Assembly (NCBI RefSeq): GCF_010671595.1
Contig: NZ_JAABOP010000004.1
Span: 124,001-188,000, forward strand
From: Muriicola jejuensis
Lineage (GTDB): Bacteria; Bacteroidota; Bacteroidia; Flavobacteriales; Flavobacteriaceae
DNA: 64,000 nucleotides
Direction: 5' to 3'
Shown here: positions 43,501 to 52,338 of the stretch, piece after piece
How positions within the stretch are numbered: the stretch's first letter is position 1
Layout of the letters: every line of letters starts with the position of its first letter
Translations under genes and position numbers: made by a program
Notes under the pieces: model-generated
Databases searched by the model: none
Seen by the model: only the letters and a program-made list of their open reading frames with translations
Told to the model about the DNA's origin: nothing

Positions 43501-45825
43501 TTAGGTTAATACTTCGAGTTTGGCGAACCGGAGCAATAATTTTTTTATATCTCCCCTTTCAAAACGGATCTCCGCCTTTTTGTCATTCCCAGCACCTTCG
43601 AGCCGGATGACCTCTCCCTTTCCGAATCGCGTATGATTCACTCGGGTGCCTATGGAGAGTTCCGGGATATCTTCCTGGGAGCGCACGGAGGGCTCACCCA
43701 GATTAGGCCTGATCTTCCTCAGTTTCCTCAATTGGTCAGGACTTGGCCTGCCCTGAGGTGGAGGGGTTCCATTGGTGGGTTTATTCTGTCTCAGGCGGCT
43801 CTTGTCTACTTCCCCGAAGATATCGGCACTGATCAGAGGTTTGAACCTGTACGGGTCTGCCGGGGTTAGGTTTTCAACAAATTTCTCGTCGATCTCTTCC
43901 AGGAAACGGCTGGGTTCCGCATCGATCAGTTTCCCCCACCTGTACCGGTTCTGGGTATAGGTGAGATACGCCTGCTGTTCCGCCCTGGTCAGGGCCACAT
44001 AGAACAACCTGCGCTCCTCCTCCAGTTCACTGCGCGTATTCATACTCATGGCAGAGGGGAACAGGTCTTCCTCCATGCCCACGATATAGACATAGGGAAA
44101 TTCGAGTCCTTTGGCCAGGTGGATGGTCATCAGGGCCACTCTGTCATCATCGGAGGTGTCCTTGTCCATATCTGTGGCCAGGGCTACATCCTCCAGGAAT
44201 TCCGTCAGATCCCCCTTGGCATCTGCGAGTTCTTTCTGCCCTTCCACAAAATCCTTGATCCCGTTGAGCAACTCCTCTATGTTCTCCATCCTGGCGATTC
44301 CCTCAGGTGTTCCGTCCTTTTTGAATTCAAGCAAGATACCCGTCTTTCTTGAGACGTGTTCAGCCAGAGTAAATGCGTCGGAGTTCTCATTCATGATCTG
44401 GAAACTCTTGATCATGTTGACAAAGTCTTCCAGCTTCCGCTGGGTCCCGGAGTTTATTTTAAGGTCGATTTTATCCAGGTTCTCAATGATCTCAAATATG
44501 GATCTCCCGTAGTGATTGGCAGCCACGGTAAGCCGGTCTATGGTGGTTTGTCCGATTCCCCTGGCTGGGAAATTGATGACCCGTTTCAGGGCCTCTTCAT
44601 CCTTGGGGTTTATGACCAGCCTCAGGTAAGAAAGGACGTCCTTGATCTCCTTCCGCTGGTAGAATGAGAGTCCGCCATAGATCCTGTAAGGGATATCCCT
44701 CTTGCGAAGGGCATCTTCTATCGCTCTCGACTGAGAGTTGGTGCGGTAGAGCACAGCAAAATGGTTATTGGGCAACTGGTGCTGCATCTTGTTTTCAAAG
44801 ATGGACCCTGCTACAAACCTGCCTTCCTCGGCATCCGTCGTGGAGCGGTGCAGCTTGATCTTGTTACCCTCGTCATTGGCGGTCCAGACCACTTTCTCCA
44901 GCTGGTTCTTGTTCTTGGCTATGATGGCATTGGCCGCATTGACAATGTTCTTGGTCGACCTGTAATTCTGTTCGAGCCTGTAAACCGCCACGTCATCATA
45001 ATCCCTTTGAAAATTCAGAATATTCGTAATGTTGGCTCCCCGGAAGGAGTAGATACTCTGGGCATCATCCCCTACCACACAAATATTCTGGTAGCGGTCT
45101 GAAAGGGCTTTGACAATAAGGTACTGGGAATGGTTGGTGTCCTGGTACTCGTCTACCAGTATATAGCGAAAGCGATCCTGGTATTTGAGCAGCACGTCCG
45201 GAAACCTGGTGAGCAACTCATTCGTCCTCAGGAGAAGGTCATCGAAATCCATGGCGCCCGACTTAAAGCAGCGGTCTACGTATTCCTGATAGATATCTCC
45301 CAGCCTGGGTCGCTTGGCCATGGCATCGGCCTCCATCAGTTCCGGGTTCTGGAAATAGGCCTTGACGGTGATAAGGCTGTTCTTGTAAGAGGAGATCCTG
45401 TTCTGTATTTGCTTGTATTTGTAAATATCCTTGTCCAGACCCATCTCTTTGATGATGGAAGCAATCAGGCGCTGTGAATCCTGGGTGTCATAAATGGTGA
45501 AGTTGCTGGGGAAACCGAGTTTATCCCCATCGTATCTCAGCAAGCGGGCAAATACGGAATGGAAGGTCCCCATCCACAGGTTCTTGGTCTCAGAGGTGCC
45601 AACAAGTTCGGCAATCCGTTTTTTCATCTCCCGTGCAGCCTTATTGGTAAAGGTCAGGGCCAGAATATTGAAGGAATCCACCCCCTGTTGCATCAGGTGG
45701 GCGATACGGTAGGTGAGCACCCGGGTCTTGCCTGACCCGGCCCCGGCGATAACCATTAGCGGACCGTCCTTGTGAAGCACAGGTGCTTTTTGGGCCTCAT
45801 TGAGATGTTCTAGATACTGATTCAA
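43501..45825 (-). CDS. UvrD/PcrA-type ATP-dependent DNA helicase
   Basis: Superfamily 1A 3'-5' helicase of 774 residues for repair and replication-fork rescue. Motifs seen: Q motif LNEAQKAPVLH, Walker A AGAGSGKTRVLTYRIAHL, Walker B YILVDEYQDTN, GDDAQSIYSFRGA, the EQNYRST block, MTIHLAKGLEFPYVYI, and LFYVALTRA. The C-terminus (GTRVNHTRFGKGEVIRLEG) is the Tudor-like domain that PcrA uses to touch RNA polymerase. The start is TTG 45823-45825 (MNQYLEHLNEAQ). It leads the operon with the YciO-type gene and diverges from the DsrE gene. Confidence 0.96.
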   Translation of the reverse strand: MNQYLEHLNEAQKAPVLHKDGPLMVIAGAGSGKTRVLTYRIAHLMQQGVDSFNILALTFTNKAAREMKKRIAELVGTSETKNLWMGTFHSVFARLLRYDGDKLGFPSNFTIYDTQDSQRLIASIIKEMGLDKDIYKYKQIQNRISSYKNSLITVKAYFQNPELMEADAMAKRPRLGDIYQEYVDRCFKSGAMDFDDLLLRTNELLTRFPDVLLKYQDRFRYILVDEYQDTNHSQYLIVKALSDRYQNICVVGDDAQSIYSFRGANITNILNFQRDYDDVAVYRLEQNYRSTKNIVNAANAIIAKNKNQLEKVVWTANDEGNKIKLHRSTTDAEEGRFVAGSIFENKMQHQLPNNHFAVLYRTNSQSRAIEDALRKRDIPYRIYGGLSFYQRKEIKDVLSYLRLVINPKDEEALKRVINFPARGIGQTTIDRLTVAANHYGRSIFEIIENLDKIDLKINSGTQRKLEDFVNMIKSFQIMNENSDAFTLAEHVSRKTGILLEFKKDGTPEGIARMENIEELLNGIKDFVEGQKELADAKGDLTEFLEDVALATDMDKDTSDDDRVALMTIHLAKGLEFPYVYIVGMEEDLFPSAMSMNTRSELEEERRLFYVALTRAEQQAYLTYTQNRYRWGKLIDAEPSRFLEEIDEKFVENLTPADPYRFKPLISADIFGEVDKSRLRQNKPTNGTPPPQGRPSPDQLRKLRKIRPNLGEPSVRSQEDIPELSIGTRVNHTRFGKGEVIRLEGAGNDKKAEIRFERGDIKKLLLRFAKLEVLT

Positions 45826-45930
45826 AAACGACCTGATTTTAGAGCGTGAAGTTAGCCATATTTGCCCGTTTGCTAAAACCCCACCCTTGATTTATTATAA
45901 ACAATGGATCGCAGTTCTGTACAATTTAAA

Positions 45931-45938
45931 TATCTTTA
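45931..45938 (+). promoter_or_regulatory. Variant -7 box for the DsrE-like gene
   Basis: TATCTTTA, one base from TAnnTTTG, 16 bases before ATG 45955. The predicted leader is about 10 bases. Confidence 0.42.
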
Positions 45939-45954
45939 GCCGTCATTAAAGAAT

Positions 45955-46497
45955 ATGGGCTTAAAACCGAAAAACCTGGGTCTGTTTTTGTTCGTGATTT
46001 CTGCGATCTGCGGAGCGCAAACCAAGCAGACCGGACCAGTGATCTCAGACTACGGAGCCGTTTGGCCCATTGAAGAACCGGATTACGTAACGAGGCTTGA
46101 CGAGCCCCTGAAAGTAGTGTTTGATATCATGGACAGTCCGGAGGACCCCGGTCAGATCAATGCCCGGATTGAGACTGCCGCCCGCTTCCTGAACATGCAC
46201 GCCCAGTCCGGAGTGCCTACGACCAACCTGCACGTGGCTCTGGTTGTGCATAATAAGGCGTCCAAGGACATCATAAACAGGACGGCCTATAAGGAACGGT
46301 TTGGGATAGAGAATCCGAATGAACCTTTAGTGAAGCAGCTGATCGAAGCCGGTGTGCAGGTCGTATTCTGCGGACAGTCTTCCCTGTCGAGGGGTTTCCC
46401 AAGGGAAGAAACCATAGAAGGGGTACAATTGGGCCTTTCGGCTATGACAGCACTCATACAATTACAGAACGACGGATACCGACTCATTAAATTTTAA
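45955..46497 (+). CDS. Exported DsrE-family protein
   Basis: DsrE/DsrF-like fold protein of 180 residues with a signal peptide (LGLFLFVISAICGAQ). The fold core runs LKVVFDIMDSPEDPGQINARIETAARFLNMHAQSG, LHVALVVHNKAS, then the Cys-bearing strand VQVVFCGQSSLSRG. Cytosolic DsrE proteins shuttle persulfide sulfur through this Cys; an exported form would meet oxidising surroundings, so sulfur transfer is not assured. It is followed nine bases later by an exported M20 amidohydrolase gene, likely the same transcript. Function is unknown. Confidence 0.87.
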   Translation: MGLKPKNLGLFLFVISAICGAQTKQTGPVISDYGAVWPIEEPDYVTRLDEPLKVVFDIMDSPEDPGQINARIETAARFLNMHAQSGVPTTNLHVALVVHNKASKDIINRTAYKERFGIENPNEPLVKQLIEAGVQVVFCGQSSLSRGFPREETIEGVQLGLSAMTALIQLQNDGYRLIKF

Positions 46498-46506
46498 ACA
46501 TCCTCT

Positions 46507-47787
46507 ATGAAAAATGTTTTTCACCTCTTATGCATTGCCCTTTTAACATCCAGCCTGTACGCCCAGAACTACGGTCTCGATAAGTCTTATGAAAAAATCG
46601 AATCCAAGGTGATCGAATGGCGAAGGGAAATTCACCAGAACCCGGAACTGTCTAACCGGGAATTCAAGACGGCTGAAAAAATCGCAGCCCATCTTCGATC
46701 CCTCGGGATTGAGGTGCAAACGGGGGTAGCTCATACCGGTGTCGTAGGCGTCCTGAAAGGAAATTCCCCAGGTAAAACCGTGGCTTTAAGGGCCGATATC
46801 GATGCCCTGCCGGTCTACGAACGCAACGACCTTCCCTTTAAATCGACAGTCACCTCTGAATTCCTGGGGGAAACGGTAGGGGTCATGCACGCCTGCGGAC
46901 ATGATACCCATACGGCCATTCTGATGGGCGTTGCCGAGGTCATGGCCAAAAACAAGGATAAGATCAAGGGAACCGTTAAATTTATCTTCCAGCCTGCAGA
47001 GGAAGGACCTCCACCGGGGGAAGAAGGCGGTGCCCTGCTAATGGTAAAGGAAGGGGTCCTGAAAAATCCCGATGTGGATGCTATTTTCGGGCTGCATATC
47101 AATTCTCAAACACCCGTGGGTGTCATTCGTTACAAATCAGGTGGTGCCATGGCTGCCGCCCAGAGCTTCACCATCCACGTGAAGGGTAAACAAAGCCACG
47201 GATCTCAGCCTTGGGCCGGGGTAGACCCCATCCTGATCAGTGCCAAGATCATCGATGGATTACAGACTATCATAAGCCGGGAGACCGAACTGACCAATGA
47301 GGCGGCCGTGATCACAGTTGGGAAGATCAAGAGCGGGGTTCGGTTCAACATCATCCCTGAAAGTGCAGAAATGTTAGGCACCATCCGGACCCTCGATTAC
47401 GGGATGAAGGACAAACTCAACAAGCGAATGATGGAAATGGTCCCCACCATTGCGAAGGCATATGGGGGTGAGGCCACCATCGAGATCAGGGATGCCACGG
47501 ACATCACATACAATGACCCCAATTTAGTCTCTGCCATGCTGCCCACCCTGCAGCGCGTTGCCGGAAATGATAACATACAGGAGCAAAAGGCAATTACAGG
47601 TGCCGAGGACTTTTCCTATTTTCAGCGGGAGGTACCAGGGTTCTTTTTCTTCCTGGGGGGGATGACTCCGGGTAATACCAACTCCTATCCACATCACACG
47701 CCCGACTTTATCATCGATGACAGCGGACTCATCCTGGGTGTCAGGGCCCTGACAGAGTTGAGCCTGGATTACCTGAACAGATCATAA
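46507..47787 (+). CDS. Exported M20D amidohydrolase/peptidase
   Basis: Metallo-amidohydrolase of 426 residues in the hippurate hydrolase/IAA-amino-acid hydrolase group (M20D), with signal peptide MKNVFHLLCIALLTSSLYAQ. Metal ligands are visible in MHACGHDTH, PAEEG, GLHIN and near the C-terminus in HHTPDF. The dimer-interface His lies in GKQSHGSQPW, and AEDFSYF is typical. It probably cuts N-acyl amino acids in the envelope. It overlaps no neighbour but is tightly spaced behind the DsrE gene. Confidence 0.95.
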   Translation: MKNVFHLLCIALLTSSLYAQNYGLDKSYEKIESKVIEWRREIHQNPELSNREFKTAEKIAAHLRSLGIEVQTGVAHTGVVGVLKGNSPGKTVALRADIDALPVYERNDLPFKSTVTSEFLGETVGVMHACGHDTHTAILMGVAEVMAKNKDKIKGTVKFIFQPAEEGPPPGEEGGALLMVKEGVLKNPDVDAIFGLHINSQTPVGVIRYKSGGAMAAAQSFTIHVKGKQSHGSQPWAGVDPILISAKIIDGLQTIISRETELTNEAAVITVGKIKSGVRFNIIPESAEMLGTIRTLDYGMKDKLNKRMMEMVPTIAKAYGGEATIEIRDATDITYNDPNLVSAMLPTLQRVAGNDNIQEQKAITGAEDFSYFQREVPGFFFFLGGMTPGNTNSYPHHTPDFIIDDSGLILGVRALTELSLDYLNRS

Positions 47788-47823
47788 TATCTTTTTGATG
47801 AACTAACTCGAATGAATGGAATA

Positions 47824-48633
47824 ATGAAAAAGAACCTTGTAATATTCGGAATACTTCTTTTTATGATTTCTGCCGGTCTGGCCCAAAGCAAAAAGGAATT
47901 GTTGCTAAGGCTGAACGAGAGGGATGATGAGATACAGAGCTTGAAAGGCGAACTGGCGGCCAGTAAACAGGAAGCGGCCAAATACAAGGCGGAAATGGAA
48001 GCCGTCAATTTTCAGATGGAGGAATTAAAGACCACCAATGCCTCCCTCCTTCAGAATCTCACGAATTTCACAGAACTCTCCAATAAGAAGACCGAGAATA
48101 TCAGCAAAAGCCTGGAAACCTTGAGAAATAAGGAAAATCAGTTGAAAAAGATCAATGATGCCCTTACCAATACCGATTCCACTACCCTGGCCCTGCTGAC
48201 CACCTTTAAAAACAGTCTGGGCTCTGAAGTGAAAACAGGACTGAGTAACGGGGCTGTGACCGTGATCCTCGAAAACCTGTTTTTATTCAAGGATGTGGAC
48301 CGGAATTACCAGGTAGTCCCGGAGGCCATGCCTATATTGGAGAAGATCGCAGCTGTGTTGAAAAAACAGCCCGATCTTAAGATCATCGTTGAGACCAACA
48401 GCAATGCCCTTGAATTCAAAGACCAGAAACTCAAGGACAACTGGGATCTGAGTTCTCTTCAGGCGGCATCCGTCGTTAGGGTTCTTACCGATACCTATGG
48501 AGTTGCGCCGCAACTATTGCAGTCTGTAGGAAAAAGTGAATACGGATTCAGCGGGATAGAGACCACTACCCGCATAAGGATTCAACCTCCGTATGAGAAG
48601 TTCTACAGTACGATCCGTGAAATGATGAAGTAA
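47824..48633 (+). CDS. Degenerate OmpA-like coiled-coil protein
   Basis: Exported protein of 269 residues, signal peptide MKKNLVIFGILLFMISAGLAQ, without a lipobox. It repeats the plan of the OmpA lipoprotein at 41956: a coiled coil (about 20-110), the KTENISKSLETL and NALTNTDSTTLALL stretch, then an OmpA-like region (NWDLSSLQAASVVRVLTDTYGVAPQLLQSVGKS) and the ending KFYSTIREMMK. The peptidoglycan-binding loop is altered: ETNSNALEFK replaces the EGHTDN motif, and only one Arg of the second motif remains (TTTRIRI). Peptidoglycan binding is probably lost. An ATG at 47812 would add four residues; 47824 gives the cleaner signal peptide. Confidence 0.83.
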   Translation: MKKNLVIFGILLFMISAGLAQSKKELLLRLNERDDEIQSLKGELAASKQEAAKYKAEMEAVNFQMEELKTTNASLLQNLTNFTELSNKKTENISKSLETLRNKENQLKKINDALTNTDSTTLALLTTFKNSLGSEVKTGLSNGAVTVILENLFLFKDVDRNYQVVPEAMPILEKIAAVLKKQPDLKIIVETNSNALEFKDQKLKDNWDLSSLQAASVVRVLTDTYGVAPQLLQSVGKSEYGFSGIETTTRIRIQPPYEKFYSTIREMMK

Positions 48634-48654
48634 GGCTATTGGCACAAATCACAT

Positions 48655-48702
48655 ACGAAGGGTCTAAAAATTCGCATTATACTTTTTAGCGGTTCCCTTC
48701 GT
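48655..48702 (+). terminator. Long-stem terminator-like hairpin
   Basis: ACGAAGGG (48655-48662) pairs with CCCTTCGT (48695-48702), and an inner CTAAAAA (48664-48670) pairs with TTTTTAG (48683-48689). TTTTAG follows. It lies between the OmpA-like gene and the next gene. Confidence 0.65.
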
Positions 48703-48738
48703 TTTAGATTCGTAAACCAAACTAAACATCCAACAAAC

Positions 48739-49257
48739 ATGACCGGAGACGATATTTTCCAGATGTTCGGCTTTTTATTGCCCGCAGTAGTCACCGGAGC
48801 CGTGGCTTTTTACTTTTTCAGGCTCCACACCAGGAATGAGGAAGGCAGAAGGCGATACCTGCTTCACAAAGAAACCCAGAAAAGTGCATTACCGATACGC
48901 CTGCAGGCCTATGAGCGTCTCGCCCTCTTCCTCGAACGCATTTCCATCCCCAACCTGGTAGTCCGCGTAGCACCAAAATCCGCAGACAAGGCCGCCTACG
49001 AAAACCTGCTGATCAGGAACATAGAAAATGAATACGAGCATAACCTCTCCCAACAGATCTACATGAGTGATGAATGCTGGAATGTGATCAAGGCTGCCAA
49101 AAGCGCCACTATTCAGGCTATCAGGCGTGCTGGGATGAGCGAATCGGATTCTGCCGATAAACTCAGGGAAGACATTCTCAACGAGACCATGGACAAACAA
49201 TCGCCTTCCGCTACTGCGCTCGCCTTTGTAAAAAAGGAGATCAGCAGCCTCTGGTAA
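48739..49257 (+). CDS. Conserved-looking hypothetical protein with N-terminal membrane helix
   Basis: I do not recognise a named family with certainty. The 172-residue protein has one N-terminal helix (FQMFGFLLPAVVTGAVAFYFF), then a positively charged segment (RNEEGRRRYLLHKETQK), and a helical cytosolic body (LQAYERLALFLERISIPNLVVRV, YEHNLSQQIYMSDECWNVIKAAK). It looks like a bitopic inner-membrane protein with its bulk in the cytosol. It converges on the patatin gene with three bases between and gives no contextual clue to its job. It may belong to a flavobacterial DUF family. Confidence 0.75.
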   Translation: MTGDDIFQMFGFLLPAVVTGAVAFYFFRLHTRNEEGRRRYLLHKETQKSALPIRLQAYERLALFLERISIPNLVVRVAPKSADKAAYENLLIRNIENEYEHNLSQQIYMSDECWNVIKAAKSATIQAIRRAGMSESDSADKLREDILNETMDKQSPSATALAFVKKEISSLW

Positions 49258-49260
49258 GGA

Positions 49261-50172
49261 TCACTCCAACTCTATCTGAAGTTGACTTTGCTGGTGGCTC
49301 TTCGCCTCTGCATATTGAAACCCGCTCTCCCACCAGGAAGTCATCTTATCCTTTTCAAAGATGAGTGAGTTTGTCGTAAGGACGATCGGCGTGTAGTAAA
49401 AATTGATGATGGCGTCGTTGTTGTTGGCCACGAACTTGCCTATCCTGATATTCTGCCGCTCTATCCTGTCGAGCATAAAGGCGAACATATTGGTAAGCAG
49501 GGAAAACGCATTGCGGGACGGCATTCGGTTAAAATGAGTGGTCTCCGTGTGCAGGATGATGGCATCCACGATCTTTGCTCCCCGTTTTACCGCTTCTTCT
49601 ATAGGGACCATACTCCCAAGGCCCCCGTCAGCATATTCACAGCCTTCCTTCCGCACCAGGCTCATAAAGGGGGTATAATTGCAGGAGATCCAGATCCACT
49701 CACAAAAATCGTCGTATTCAAAATCGTTGATCGATTTATATTCGACCTGATTGAGGGATAGATTGGAGACCGTTACGATGATATCCTTGGGGCCGTGTCT
49801 AAGGATCTCGAATTCCTCAGGGGTGATCGTGTTCCTTATCAATTTTAATAGGTTATGGCTTTCCCCAAAAGTCTTGCTGCCCCTGTAGAAATTCTTCAAT
49901 ACGTTCCAGTGCGCAATTCCGATGTTGGAGACCCCGTGTTTTTTTTGAATCGTAAAGGGACAATTACTAAAAATACTGTTCTGGTCTACGGAAGTATAGA
50001 CTTCCTTGATCTTCTGTATTTTTTGAAGGGCGAGGTGAGAGATCAGCAAACTACCGGTAGAAGTCCCCAGAAAGAGGTCGTACTGGTGTTTTTTCTCCTC
50101 CATGAGATACTGAGCCACACCCCCTGCGAAGGCCCCTTTGCTCCCACCACCGGAAATTACCATTGCTCTCAT
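49261..50172 (-). CDS. Patatin-like phospholipase
   Basis: Cytosolic patatin-fold lipase of 303 residues. The oxyanion loop is SGGGSKGAFAGG, the nucleophile elbow is GTSTGS, and the dyad Asp is in YADGGLGSM. It should hydrolyse acyl esters of phospholipids or lysophospholipids. There is no signal peptide and no partner barrel domain. Its ATG overlaps the stop of the M1 peptidase gene by four bases (ATGA), so the two are translationally coupled, with M1 first. Confidence 0.93.
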   Translation of the reverse strand: MRAMVISGGGSKGAFAGGVAQYLMEEKKHQYDLFLGTSTGSLLISHLALQKIQKIKEVYTSVDQNSIFSNCPFTIQKKHGVSNIGIAHWNVLKNFYRGSKTFGESHNLLKLIRNTITPEEFEILRHGPKDIIVTVSNLSLNQVEYKSINDFEYDDFCEWIWISCNYTPFMSLVRKEGCEYADGGLGSMVPIEEAVKRGAKIVDAIILHTETTHFNRMPSRNAFSLLTNMFAFMLDRIERQNIRIGKFVANNNDAIINFYYTPIVLTTNSLIFEKDKMTSWWESGFQYAEAKSHQQSQLQIELE

Positions 50173-52262
50173 TTGCCTTCCAGTTCTTGTTTCAGGTATT
50201 TGTATTCATCTCCCCGGAGCTCACCCAGGATCGTTTCGAATTGTTTTCGCTTCAGAGGATCATTGAGCTGGTCCTTCAGGAGGTTCCTGGCAAATTCCCT
50301 GAACTGCCAGGAGGGATGGACGGCGGCACTGACCAGGTCCCTCAGATTATCCACAGAATAGGGAAAAACCTCGCCTATGAGGGAGAAAGCCAGTTGCCTG
50401 ACCTCCATGGGATGATAGGGAGCCGTGTATCCGAACAACTCGTCCCTGAAAGACTCCCTCTCCTCTGCCGAAGCGAAATCATTCGTCAAGATAGCCAAAA
50501 GAAGCCATAGCTGACGGATATTTTTATTGTGAAAACCTTCAATTTCCCTGGTCTTGTCTAAATAATAACTTCTCTTTTCCGGTTGGTACAACCACAACCT
50601 GTACAGGGCGTTCTCCAGGGTCGTATAGCTTTTATCCGCCAGTAAGGATTCATAAAAGGGCAGCAGGTCCGGGGTTATGGGACCCGGAATAAGTGATACT
50701 GCCTGTCTTATCTGTATGTCCTGGGTTTCAAACGCCTTCTTAAGGAATTCAGGGGATAGCGATCTGTGGTAACGAAGGATCAGCCGTTTTCTGAATTGGG
50801 AGGATACGGAAGCACCCCAGTAACTCTCAAGGATGGACTCGTCCTTTGCATTGCTGGTGGTCAGTTCCTGTCTGAGTCTCATAAAAAGATCTACCGCAGG
50901 ATAGGAGTTTCTCAGGTGGTCCATCACGTCCTGATACGGGAAGGAGGTGCCCTCGAGCCAGACAGACCGAAATTCTTTCAAATCCCGGCCCGAATTGGTT
51001 TCGGCCATCTCCATAAAATCCGACACGGTCGCATTCTTATAGGAGAAGGTCCTGAGAAATTCCGCGATCGCTTTTCGGAAAGCCTCATCTCCCAGTGTTT
51101 TTCTAAGCATGAGCAGGGCGATCCCCCCCTTGTCGTAAAATGTAAGGCTGCCTGCCCGCGGATCTAAAAGGGATTCCCCCCTTCCTTCCAAAGTTTGTTC
51201 ATAAAGGCTCTCAGCCTTGTTGTAAAGCATCCAGTAAAAATGATCCTCCCCGAGCATCTCCTTCTCCGCCAGCCAGGCGTAATAACTCGCAAACCCCTCG
51301 TGCAACCAGTGGCTGGAGGCATCCACTTCGGTGACCAGATTGCCGAACCATTGATGAGCGAGTTCATGGGCGTTCACATTGATGAAGTTCCGGTCCACAA
51401 AAGCGGTGGAATCGATCACAAAGGCATCTGAAAAAAGGGTGGTGCCGGTATTTTCCATTCCGGCATAGAGGAAATCGCGTACAGGAACCATTTTATAATT
51501 CTGCCAAGGATAAGGAAAACCGATCTCTCCCTCCAGAAAATCAAAGATCTCCCGGCTGTACCGGTAGGTGGGTTCGATCAGGAGGCTGTCGCCCGGATAG
51601 AAATACACATCCAGAGGGATCCCTGACCCCGAGTGCTTTCGTTCAGTGCCATATTTCCCCATGGCGAAAGCCAGGAGATAACTGCTCATCGGTGACTGCA
51701 TTTCCCATTCCCAGGTCTGAGTCTGCCCGTGATCCTCCTTTCCTTTGAGTTTGCCATTAGCGACCACTTCATAGACCTTGTCTGCGGTAATATGCAGGTT
51801 AAAAATCACCTTTTCGGTCATCAGGTCGAAGCTGGGGACCCAATGGCTGTTGTACTTGCCCTGCCCCTGGGTCCAGACCTGTTCATTTAAGGGAATGGAG
51901 TCTTGCCACCCGAGAAAGTAGAGTGCCTGAGCCGGTTTACAACTATAGGCAATGTCCAGGCTGTATTCCTTGTTCGGGCGGAATTTTTTGCGGACTACAA
52001 GCGTACGCCCATCATAGGTCCTTCTCACCTTTTTTCCGTTGAGGCTGATAGATGTGATCTCCATCTGCCTGGCATCGAGGGCTACTGAATCCGTTTTCTC
52101 CGTCACAACAAAGCGGTACTGCACAAATCCCGTTACCGTTTCCTTTACAGGATCTATTTCGAGGTGGATATCCCCGGTAAGAAAATCAGAGACACGGTCG
52201 CCCTGGGCCGAACCTACACATAACGCCAGGAAAAAGGTCAGGATGGTCAGAACGATCTTCAT
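50169..52262 (-). CDS. Exported M1-family zinc aminopeptidase
   Basis: Active-looking M1 peptidase of 697 residues with signal peptide MKIVLTILTFFLALCVGSAQ. The exopeptidase motif YAGMEN and the zinc motif HELAHQWFG, followed 18 residues on by HEGFA with the third ligand, are all intact. The C-terminal part (about 480-697) is helical, HEAT/ARM-like. It likely trims peptides in the periplasm. The gene overlaps the following patatin gene (ATGA) and has a good promoter at 52283-52314. It contrasts with the M1-like protein at 28112, which has lost these residues. Confidence 0.95.
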   Translation of the reverse strand: MKIVLTILTFFLALCVGSAQGDRVSDFLTGDIHLEIDPVKETVTGFVQYRFVVTEKTDSVALDARQMEITSISLNGKKVRRTYDGRTLVVRKKFRPNKEYSLDIAYSCKPAQALYFLGWQDSIPLNEQVWTQGQGKYNSHWVPSFDLMTEKVIFNLHITADKVYEVVANGKLKGKEDHGQTQTWEWEMQSPMSSYLLAFAMGKYGTERKHSGSGIPLDVYFYPGDSLLIEPTYRYSREIFDFLEGEIGFPYPWQNYKMVPVRDFLYAGMENTGTTLFSDAFVIDSTAFVDRNFINVNAHELAHQWFGNLVTEVDASSHWLHEGFASYYAWLAEKEMLGEDHFYWMLYNKAESLYEQTLEGRGESLLDPRAGSLTFYDKGGIALLMLRKTLGDEAFRKAIAEFLRTFSYKNATVSDFMEMAETNSGRDLKEFRSVWLEGTSFPYQDVMDHLRNSYPAVDLFMRLRQELTTSNAKDESILESYWGASVSSQFRKRLILRYHRSLSPEFLKKAFETQDIQIRQAVSLIPGPITPDLLPFYESLLADKSYTTLENALYRLWLYQPEKRSYYLDKTREIEGFHNKNIRQLWLLLAILTNDFASAEERESFRDELFGYTAPYHPMEVRQLAFSLIGEVFPYSVDNLRDLVSAAVHPSWQFREFARNLLKDQLNDPLKRKQFETILGELRGDEYKYLKQELEGK

Positions 52263-52282
52263 AAGTCTGGGTGTTTCCTTTT

Positions 52283-52314
52283 CAAAATTAGTATTTTGAT
52301 CTGTTGGAGTTCAA
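52283..52314 (-). promoter_or_regulatory. Promoter of the M1-patatin operon
   Basis: On the minus strand TTG (52312-52314), 21 bases, then TAATTTTG (52283-52290), an exact TAnnTTTG box. The leader to the ATG at 52262 is about 15 bases. Confidence 0.6.
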
Positions 52315-52338
52315 GGATGGAACCTTTAATTTAGTGAA

